A program made the position numbers and the translations under genes. From Bacteroidaceae bacterium (lineage in GTDB: Bacteria; Bacteroidota; Bacteroidia; Bacteroidales; Bacteroidaceae): a stretch of DNA of 37,578 bases. Of this stretch, positions 31,126 to 37,578 are shown piece after piece. The notes beneath the pieces were generated by a model. The model was not told the origin of the DNA. It searched no databases and worked only from the letters and a program-made list of their open reading frames with translations. Positions within the stretch are counted from its first letter, which is position 1; every line of letters begins with the position of its first letter. The stretch is taken from the NCBI GenBank assembly GCA_017616915.1, contig JAFZXF010000108.1:1-37578 (forward strand). Direction: 5' to 3'.

Positions 31126-32172
31126 ATGATTAAAAAGAAAAGGGACACCGTTCTGTTACTTGCTGCCATCACCTGTAGCATGCTCACCGCCTGCGGTGGC
31201 AGTAAGGAAGAACAAAAGAAAGCCCCAGCCGTCGTCAAGACTGAGATAGCCAACGAGCAGATAGGTCTCGGCAACAAGACCTATGTAGGAGTGGTGGAAG
31301 AAGAAAGTAGCACCGCCGTCAACTATAACGGTAGCGGCATGCTCACTCACGTTTATGTCAGCCAGGGGCAACACGTTAGTCGCGGACAGCTGATAGCCAC
31401 CGTAGATGCCACTCAGGCACGCAATATGCTCCACGCTGCCGAAGCACAGATGAAACAGGCCAATGATGCTTATGAGCGTATGAAAATCCTATACGACAAC
31501 AATGCGCTACCGGAAATCAAATGGGTAGAAACACTGAGCAAGGTCGACCAGGCTAAGGCACAGCTTGATCTGGCGAAGAAAAACCTTGCCGACTGCACTA
31601 TACACGCCCCCGCCTCAGGAGTGATAGGCAGCGAGGTAAAGTCCGCTGGAGAAACTGTACTGCCCGCAATGACAATCGCGACCATACTTAATATCAGCAA
31701 TGTTAAAATAAAAGCCAGCATTCCCGAGAAGGAAGTGGCAGCCATACAGCCATCCACACCCACCCGCATCACCGTGGACGCCATTCAAGCCACCTTTGAA
31801 GGGGGACGCATAGAGAAGGGCGTAGAGGCAGATGTCGTCACACATACATACGACATCCGAATCCTGGTACCCAACAAGGGACAGCAACTGCTACCCGGCA
31901 TGGTGTGCAACGTGGAGGTAAAGGGTAGCGGGCTCAGCACACATGACTCCAGCTGCGTCACAGTGCCTATAACTGCTGTGCAGCAGGGAGCTCACGGCGA
32001 AAATTATGTGTGGGTGATGGCCGGCGGTAAAGCACATCGGCAACAGGTACAACTCGGCAACAGTCGGGGCGACCGCATAGCAATAAGCAGCGGACTAAAC
32101 ACCGGCGACATAATTATCACCGAAGGCTTCCACCGCCTTAGCGAAGGTACAGAGGTGACACCAGCGCATTAA
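31126..32172 (+). CDS. RND efflux periplasmic adaptor (membrane-fusion protein)
   Basis: The protein is 348 residues. Its lipoprotein signal ends in MLTACGG (C23). The adaptor layout is a barrel-sandwich half (YNGSGMLTHVYVSQGQHVSRGQLIATVD, about 65-95), an alpha-hairpin (about 98-150, AEAQMKQANDAYERMKILYDNNALPEIKWVE), a second sandwich half (CTIHAPASGVIGSEVKSAGETV), then beta-barrel and membrane-proximal domains. It links the inner-membrane pump (next gene) to the TolC-type protein. A TCAATTT repeat fills the 28-nt gap to the pump gene. Confidence 0.93.
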   Translation: MIKKKRDTVLLLAAITCSMLTACGGSKEEQKKAPAVVKTEIANEQIGLGNKTYVGVVEEESSTAVNYNGSGMLTHVYVSQGQHVSRGQLIATVDATQARNMLHAAEAQMKQANDAYERMKILYDNNALPEIKWVETLSKVDQAKAQLDLAKKNLADCTIHAPASGVIGSEVKSAGETVLPAMTIATILNISNVKIKASIPEKEVAAIQPSTPTRITVDAIQATFEGGRIEKGVEADVVTHTYDIRILVPNKGQQLLPGMVCNVEVKGSGLSTHDSSCVTVPITAVQQGAHGENYVWVMAGGKAHRQQVQLGNSRGDRIAISSGLNTGDIIITEGFHRLSEGTEVTPAH

Positions 32173-32200
32173 ATTCTCAACTTTCAATTCTCAATTTTCA
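32173..32200 (+). repeat. TCAATTT array before the RND pump start
   Basis: Three to four units of ATTCTCAACTTTCAATTCTC type occupy the whole adaptor-pump spacer and end in TTTTCAATG, whose ATG is the pump start. Confidence 0.85.
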
Positions 32201-35200
32201 ATGAAAAATAAAGACTGGGTAGCATGGCTGATGCGCAGTTATCGCATCACCTTCCTAATGATTCTACTGCTGCTGGTGCTTGGTTTCTTCGGATTCGACA
32301 AGATGGCCAAGGCTGAATTTCCCGAAATGGTGATACGCCAGGGAGTGATAGCAGCCGTATATCCCGGTGCCACAGCTGAGGAGGTAGAGGAGCAAGTAGC
32401 ACGTCCGTTGGAACGCTACTTGTTCACCTTTGACGAAGTGAAGCGTAGCAAAACCACTACTACATCCAAGAACGGTATGTGCATTGTGATGGTAGAACTG
32501 CAAGACGATGTGCGCGATAAGGATGAAGTGTGGTCAAAGATTAAGCATGGGCTAAACGCCTTCAAACTGCGCAATCTACCTTCCGGAGTGGTAGCATTGG
32601 CAGTGAACGACGATTTCGGTTCAGCCTCAGCACTACTCATCGCCATCGAGAGCGACAACCGCTCTTATCGCGACCTAAGGGGCTATAGCGATGATTTGGC
32701 TGATGCTCTACGACGCATTCCCTCAGTGAGTAACGTGGTGCTTTATGGCGACACCCGCGAACAGATAACCGTATATGTAGATCAACAACGCCTTAGCGCC
32801 TACGGCATAGGTAAGGCCGCTGTAGCACAGGCTCTGCATGCCGCAGGTAATACCACTGCTGCAGGCTCTGTTAGCGGACAGGAGAAAGATGTGCCCATCC
32901 ATATTCGTCCCGCAGCAAGCAGCGAGGCTGAAATAGAGAACATCATTATCTACTCCAGTCCGCAGAACCATGTGGTCAGAGTGAAAGACGTCGCTGAAGT
33001 GAGGCGCGAATACAACACCGATGACAGCTATATTCAATACAATAGCCACCCCTGTGTTCTATTAAGCCTTGAGATGATGGGCGGTAACAACATAGTGCAG
33101 TACGGCAAGGATGTGCAGGCTGTACTTGATGACTTCACCGCCAACCGCCTACCCACAGACGTCACCGTTAGCCGTATCGCCGACCAGTGCAAGGTGGTGG
33201 AGGGCAGCGTGGCTGACTTCATGATAAACCTCCTCGAGGCCATGCTCGTCATCGTCATCGTGATGCTTATCCTCTTCCCGTGGCGAACTGCTGTCGTAGC
33301 AGGCGTAATGGTGCCATTATCCACTTTCATCAGCATTGGAGTGATGTGGCTTATCGGCACTCCACTCAACACCTGTACTCTGGCAGGCCTCATCATAGTG
33401 CTCGGTATGGTGGTGGACAATGCTATCGTGGTGCTTGATGGTTATCTGGAGTTCATCCGTAAGGGCATGTCGAGATGGCATGCCGCCGCCCATTCTGCAC
33501 AGAAATACTTTATGCCAATGCTGTTAGCAACGCTGTGTATCTGCGTGATATTCTTCCCGTTCCTCTTCACACTGACCGGCGTTATGCGTGACTTTGTGTT
33601 CTGGCTACCATGGACAATATTTGTCAACCTGATGGTTTCGTTGCTGCTTGCCGTAGTGATGCTACCCAAACTTGAGCTCATCCTCATCAAGCCTCACACG
33701 GTAAATAACAAAAAAAGCAAGAAAACCCTAACCGACTATGTTCAGGACACCTATGACCGAGTGCTGCGATGGACCTTCCACCACCCTTGGATTACCATCC
33801 TTGGAGCCGTAGGCCTCGTGGTAGCTTCTATCATTCTCATCGCTCCACGACTCAAAGTCAGGATGATGCCTACTGCTGACCGCGACCAGTTTGCCGTAGA
33901 GATCTTCCTGCCTGAAGGAAGCGGTCTCAGGGATACTCGAAGCATTGTGGACTCTGTGGAAACCGCTCTGCGAAAGGAAGACAAGGTGGTCAGCATCACA
34001 AGCTTTGTGGGCTGCTCATCACCACGTTTCCATCAGGCTTACGCACCCAAAGTGGCAGGTCGCAACTACGCCCAGATGATTGTTAACACCAAGTCACAGG
34101 GTGCCACCATTGACCTACTCGACAAACTGGAGCCTCTCTACAGCGAACGCTATCCCAATGCCTTCGTCAAGTTTAAGCAACTCGACTTCCAAAACTTCAA
34201 CCCATTTGAATACCGGTTCTATGGTGAGAACACCGACTCGCTACGCATTGCCGCAGAACGTATGATGGCCGCTATGCGCCAAATGCCCGAGTTAATGAAC
34301 ATTCATACCGACTGGGAAGAACCGCGTCCGTTGATTGAGGTTGAGCTCGACCCGGTTAGTTCGTCACAGCTCGGCATCAACCGAACCATAACCGAACTAC
34401 AACTCGCCATAGCCACCGGCAATACCAAGATGGGCCAGCTGTGGGAAGGCGACTATGAGGTACCGCTTGTGCTTAAAGACATTGGCGGTAGCAACCTTGA
34501 CTGTGATGATATCAGCAACCTATACGTAGGTTACCACGCCACCACCGGCGTAGCTCTCCGCCAAGTAGCCGATGTGACTCCCGCATGGACTGCTGCTAAT
34601 ATCCTCCACCGAGGAGGCGAACGTTGCATCACCGTGACTTGCGACCTGAAGCGTAACATCCTGCCCAAACCGCTACACTTGCGGCTGCAGCACATTGCGA
34701 CTAAAGAAATACAGTTGCCTGAGGGAGTGCGCTTTGAAGTAGGCGGTGAACCGGAAAACGATGTTGAGACAGGCAGCCATATAGTGGCAGGCTTCATCAT
34801 CGCACTGATTATCGTGTTCTTCTTCATCCTGTTCAGTTTCCGTACCTATAAGATTACCATCACCTGTATGGTGGCCATCATGCTAATGCTGCCCGGAGCA
34901 CTCCTCGGTCTATGGCTCATGAACCGCGCTGTGGGTTTGACCTCCATCTTCGGTTTCATCACATTGGTGGGAATGATTATGCGCAACGAAATACTCATTT
35001 TTGAACACGCTAACGATATGCGTAGCCGCGGCCTCAGTGTCAGGGATGCAGCCTACGATGCCGGCCGCCGCCGCATGGTGCCCATCTTCCTAACCACTGC
35101 TACCACCGCTGTAGGCGTAGTACCAATGATTATCGCCGCCACCAATTTCTGGATGCCCGTAGGCGTTACTATTTTCGCCGGAGGTATTGGCGCACTAATC

Positions 35201-35263
35201 CTTGTCGTTACGGTGCTCCCCGTAGTCTATTGGAAACTCTTTGACAAAAAGAAAAAAGTATGA
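32201..35263 (+). CDS. RND-family efflux pump permease
   Basis: The pump is 1020 residues. It has a first membrane helix (about 14-32), a large periplasmic loop starting AEFPEMVIRQGVIAAVYPGATAEEVEEQVARPLE, helices 2-6 (about 340-500), a second periplasmic domain, and helices 8-12 near the C-terminus (IIVFFFILFSFRTYKITI onward). In the helix-4 proton-relay motif the sequence is GMVVDNAIVVLDG, so the second aspartate of the AcrB pair (D407-D408) is asparagine. Substrates (drugs, bile acids, metals) cannot be told from sequence. Its stop overlaps the next start by 4 nt (ATGA). Confidence 0.94.
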   Translation: MKNKDWVAWLMRSYRITFLMILLLLVLGFFGFDKMAKAEFPEMVIRQGVIAAVYPGATAEEVEEQVARPLERYLFTFDEVKRSKTTTTSKNGMCIVMVELQDDVRDKDEVWSKIKHGLNAFKLRNLPSGVVALAVNDDFGSASALLIAIESDNRSYRDLRGYSDDLADALRRIPSVSNVVLYGDTREQITVYVDQQRLSAYGIGKAAVAQALHAAGNTTAAGSVSGQEKDVPIHIRPAASSEAEIENIIIYSSPQNHVVRVKDVAEVRREYNTDDSYIQYNSHPCVLLSLEMMGGNNIVQYGKDVQAVLDDFTANRLPTDVTVSRIADQCKVVEGSVADFMINLLEAMLVIVIVMLILFPWRTAVVAGVMVPLSTFISIGVMWLIGTPLNTCTLAGLIIVLGMVVDNAIVVLDGYLEFIRKGMSRWHAAAHSAQKYFMPMLLATLCICVIFFPFLFTLTGVMRDFVFWLPWTIFVNLMVSLLLAVVMLPKLELILIKPHTVNNKKSKKTLTDYVQDTYDRVLRWTFHHPWITILGAVGLVVASIILIAPRLKVRMMPTADRDQFAVEIFLPEGSGLRDTRSIVDSVETALRKEDKVVSITSFVGCSSPRFHQAYAPKVAGRNYAQMIVNTKSQGATIDLLDKLEPLYSERYPNAFVKFKQLDFQNFNPFEYRFYGENTDSLRIAAERMMAAMRQMPELMNIHTDWEEPRPLIEVELDPVSSSQLGINRTITELQLAIATGNTKMGQLWEGDYEVPLVLKDIGGSNLDCDDISNLYVGYHATTGVALRQVADVTPAWTAANILHRGGERCITVTCDLKRNILPKPLHLRLQHIATKEIQLPEGVRFEVGGEPENDVETGSHIVAGFIIALIIVFFFILFSFRTYKITITCMVAIMLMLPGALLGLWLMNRAVGLTSIFGFITLVGMIMRNEILIFEHANDMRSRGLSVRDAAYDAGRRRMVPIFLTTATTAVGVVPMIIAATNFWMPVGVTIFAGGIGALILVVTVLPVVYWKLFDKKKKV

Positions 35264-36621
35264 AAAAGTATATTATCCTTGCCGTAATTCTCAGTCTTCA
35301 GTTCTCAAGTCTCAATTGCGCCAACGCTCAGATCAAGCTCACCTTGGCTCAGTGTCTCGATAGCGCATCACGCTATAGTTTAGACCTGCGCAATGCAGCC
35401 CTTGACATTGATGCTGCCAACCTCACTATAGCCGAAGCACGTACCAAATACTATCCGCAAGTCTCAGCGCGACTCCTAGCTTTCCGTGCTTTCGACAAAA
35501 TGCTCACCAACGACGGAATCATACCTGCTGAAGTTGCTGCTGTCAGTCCCGCATTGGCCGAATATGCCGGACAACCATACACATTGCGGGAGTTCAACAG
35601 CGCTTACTCCGCCAATATTTCCGCTATGCAGCCCATATACACCGGCGGACAGATAACCACCGCCAACCGCCTCGCGAAACTGCAGCGCGATGTCAGCCAA
35701 TTAAAATACCGCCTACTGGAGCGACAATTACAGGAAAAGATTATCGAGAACTACTGGCAAATTGTTGCGGTCAAGAATAATCTCCGCACACTCGACGCTG
35801 CCGACCGACAGGTCGATAGCCTATATCATCAGGTAGAGCTGTTCCTCAAGGCCGGAGTCGTCACCCGCAACGACTTACTCAGAGTACAACTGCGCCGCCA
35901 GGAACTTGCCTCACAGCGACTGCGTCTTGACAATGCCCACCAGGTGTTGCTCCTCCTCCTTGCTCAGCAAATAGGACTTGCCGATAAAGAAATAGATATT
36001 GAGGAAATTCCTGTGGACGTCTCAGATTACAAGGTGGGCAATAATTCTCAATGCGCCAACCGTGTAGAATCCCTCCTAGCTTCTAAGGCTGTTGAAGCTG
36101 CTCAGTTGCAACTGCGAATGGAGCGTAGCAAGAATATGCCCACAGTAGCCGCGGGACTGATAGGCTACAATACCGGTATCGGAGGACTCTCTTCTACCGC
36201 ACGCCAATTCGTTAAGGACAACCACACTAACATGCTCATGATGGCCACAGTGAGTATACCCATAAGTGCATGGTGGGGCGGGAGCAAAGCCATCAAGCGC
36301 CGCCGTCTGGAGTTGGAACAGGCACGCATCAATATGCAAGAGACTCAGGAGAAAGTCGATATAGACAACCGTACCGCATGGCTCAATGTAGAACAGGCAC
36401 GCAAGCAGATTGATGTGATGCACACTTCTGTAGAGCAAGCCTCCGAAAACCTCCGTATCTCCACGCAACGGTATCAGGCAGGCACCGAGACTATCACCGA
36501 ACTGCTCGATGCAGAGACGCTACATCGACAGGCACAGTCCTCGCTGGCAAACGCCATAGCCGACTACCACGCCAAGCTCAACATCTACCTACTCAAAACA
36601 AAAGACACAAATACCCAATGA
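35260..36621 (+). CDS. TolC-family outer-membrane efflux protein
   Basis: The protein is 453 residues. The signal peptide is MKKYIILAVILSLQFSSLNCANA, whose hydrophobic end is encoded by CTCAGTCTTCAGTTCTCAAG-type repeats. The mature chain has the duplicated OEP layout of long coiled-coil helices (IKLTLAQCLDSASRYSLDLRNAALDIDAANL; LERQLQEKIIENYWQIVAV; LRISTQRYQAGTETITELLDAETL). It is the outer-membrane exit duct for the adaptor-pump pair. Its stop overlaps the GH43 ATG by 4 nt. Confidence 0.93.
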   Translation: MKKYIILAVILSLQFSSLNCANAQIKLTLAQCLDSASRYSLDLRNAALDIDAANLTIAEARTKYYPQVSARLLAFRAFDKMLTNDGIIPAEVAAVSPALAEYAGQPYTLREFNSAYSANISAMQPIYTGGQITTANRLAKLQRDVSQLKYRLLERQLQEKIIENYWQIVAVKNNLRTLDAADRQVDSLYHQVELFLKAGVVTRNDLLRVQLRRQELASQRLRLDNAHQVLLLLLAQQIGLADKEIDIEEIPVDVSDYKVGNNSQCANRVESLLASKAVEAAQLQLRMERSKNMPTVAAGLIGYNTGIGGLSSTARQFVKDNHTNMLMMATVSIPISAWWGGSKAIKRRRLELEQARINMQETQEKVDIDNRTAWLNVEQARKQIDVMHTSVEQASENLRISTQRYQAGTETITELLDAETLHRQAQSSLANAIADYHAKLNIYLLKTKDTNTQ

Positions 36622-37578
36622 AACGACTCGCCCTATTCATCGCTGTTATCCTCACTACTCTCTGCACGGCAACCCCCAATCCGGCCCACAATGGTCAATG
36701 TTCAATGCTCAATGCTCAATGCTCAATAATTAATCCCCTTATCTTCGCAGACTTCCCCGACCCCGACGTTATCCGCGTAGGCAACACCTACTATATGGTC
36801 AGCACCACTATGCACCATTTCCCGGGAGCTACCATCCTAAAGTCCAACGATCTAATCAACTGGGAATACTGCTCGCAACCGCTCACACAGCTCTCAAACG
36901 CCGACAACTACAACCTAATCAACGGACACAACGCATACGCTCGCGGTATGTGGGCGTGCTCGATGAAATATCACAACGGCATGTTCTACCTCCTGATCAA
37001 CGGTAACGACACAGGAGGATGGTTGCTCACAGCTAACGATCCCGAAGGCGAGTGGCATATGCGACACCTCTCCCGCATATACTATGACCCGGGAATGCTC
37101 TTCGACAACGGCAAAGTATACGTGGCTTGCGGCATAGGCAATATCCAGATGTGCGAGCTCGACGAAGACTTCAACTACATACGCGAACAACGGGTGGTGA
37201 GCGACAAACAGGGACTGGAGGGTTGCCACCTTTACAAAATAGGCGAATACTACTATATCTACGCCACCTATGGCGGGTGGCCGTCAGGACAGACTGTGTT
37301 CCGCTCCAAAAATATCTTCGGGCCCTATGAGGAAAAACTACTAGTTGACAAGACCATCGATGGTCGCCCCAACACCATCCACCAAGGAGCCCTGTTCAAC
37401 ACACCCACCGGAGAGTGGTGGACCATTATGCAACAAGATCTGGGATGCCTGGGACGTATGCCCAACCTGCAGCCCGTAACTTGGCACGATGGATGGCCGA
37501 TGGTGGACATTGTTATAAAAAATGAGCCACAGCCAGAAATGGTCAATGCTGAAAGCATTGCGAACCGCAGCAAGCTCG
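36618..37578 (+). CDS. GH43-family glycoside hydrolase, partial at window end
   Basis: The first 320 residues are visible and the frame is open to the window edge. The signal peptide is MKRLALFIAVILTTLCTA. The GH43 five-bladed propeller starts at FADFPDPDVIRVGNTYYMVST, with the catalytic base Asp in DPDV, then YDPGMLFDNGKVYVA (the pKa-modulating Asp) and QGLEGCHLYKIGEYYYIY (the acid Glu). It most resembles beta-xylosidase or arabinofuranosidase members; substrate not determined. Two repeat-encoded stretches occur: GQCSMLNAQCSII right after the signal peptide and MVNAESIANRSKL at the window end. Its ATG overlaps the TolC-family stop, which is odd for a polysaccharide enzyme. Confidence 0.85.
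   Translation, partial: MKRLALFIAVILTTLCTATPNPAHNGQCSMLNAQCSIINPLIFADFPDPDVIRVGNTYYMVSTTMHHFPGATILKSNDLINWEYCSQPLTQLSNADNYNLINGHNAYARGMWACSMKYHNGMFYLLINGNDTGGWLLTANDPEGEWHMRHLSRIYYDPGMLFDNGKVYVACGIGNIQMCELDEDFNYIREQRVVSDKQGLEGCHLYKIGEYYYIYATYGGWPSGQTVFRSKNIFGPYEEKLLVDKTIDGRPNTIHQGALFNTPTGEWWTIMQQDLGCLGRMPNLQPVTWHDGWPMVDIVIKNEPQPEMVNAESIANRSKL
36690..36732 (+). repeat. In-frame TCAATGC array in the GH43 gene
   Basis: About five units of GGTCAATGTTCAATGCTCAA type lie between the signal-peptide region and the catalytic domain, in frame with both. They encode GQCSMLNAQCSI. Confidence 0.85.
37538..37578 (+). repeat. Start of a composite repeat in the GH43 gene, cut by the window
   Basis: A TCAATGC unit and a GAAAGCATTG hairpin arm lead into a 22-bp phrase (37557-37578) that is 21/22 identical to 29834-29813 (reverse strand) inside the acyltransferase insertion. 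The rest lies outside the window. Confidence 0.8.

Overview
The window is a stretch of chromosome from an anaerobic member of the Bacteroidales, probably Prevotellaceae-like. Support for this: several genes are preceded by Bacteroidota-type promoters (TAnnTTTG near -7, often TTTG or TTG about 19-20 bp upstream), Shine-Dalgarno sequences are rare, there is a C-terminal type IX secretion tail on a large surface protein, the trp gene order is B-E-G-D-C-F-A, and meso-diaminopimelate dehydrogenase and a DUF6057-like membrane protein are present. I cannot fix the genus from sequence alone.

Layout. 1-458 is a repeat-rich leader carrying a trp attenuator: promoter, a 20-codon leader peptide with Trp-Trp-Trp, and competing antiterminator and terminator hairpins. 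459-8415 is the complete tryptophan operon trpB-E-G-D-C-F-A plus a second synthase of the TrpB2 type. 8486-12169 holds housekeeping genes: comF, an XRE regulator, holA, and a small HsdR-N-type nuclease-fold protein divergent from holA. 12285-14537 is pta-ackA. 14723-16786 is a fasciclin-domain lipoprotein. 17217-22410 is a transcription unit with a strongly structured leader RNA, a beta-helix surface protein and a 1314-residue repeat protein (three EYW repeats, eight InlB-type B repeats, two Ig-like domains, T9SS tail). 22821-24271 is an AbiEi/AbiEii toxin-antitoxin pair with a 13-bp inverted repeat at its promoter. 24360-28636 on the minus strand is ddh, a CxxCH-containing PD40 lipoprotein and the DUF6057-like membrane protein. 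28740-30949 on the minus strand is an AraC regulator overlapping an acyltransferase-3 gene. 31126-37578 on the plus strand is a membrane-fusion protein, RND pump and TolC-type outer-membrane protein, followed by a translationally coupled GH43 glycosidase cut off by the window end.

The most unusual thing is a set of interspersed repeats. One family is a ~42-bp element built of two palindromes (TTAGATCTAA and CCGGTCCGTGACCGG). A second is a set of 7-9-bp tandem arrays (TTGAACA, TTCAAT, TCAAATAG, ACGATTTC types). They sit between genes, where several arrays run right up to start codons. They also sit inside genes in frame: in trpE, the DUF6057-like gene, the acyltransferase (twice), the GH43 gene (twice), and possibly the TolC-family signal peptide. 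The 42-bp element adds the peptide KLDLDLNPVRDRS to two unrelated membrane proteins. This resembles in logic the Rickettsia palindromic elements that insert into reading frames, but the sequences seem unrelated. I know of no description of this family, which is a statement of my knowledge and not of a search.
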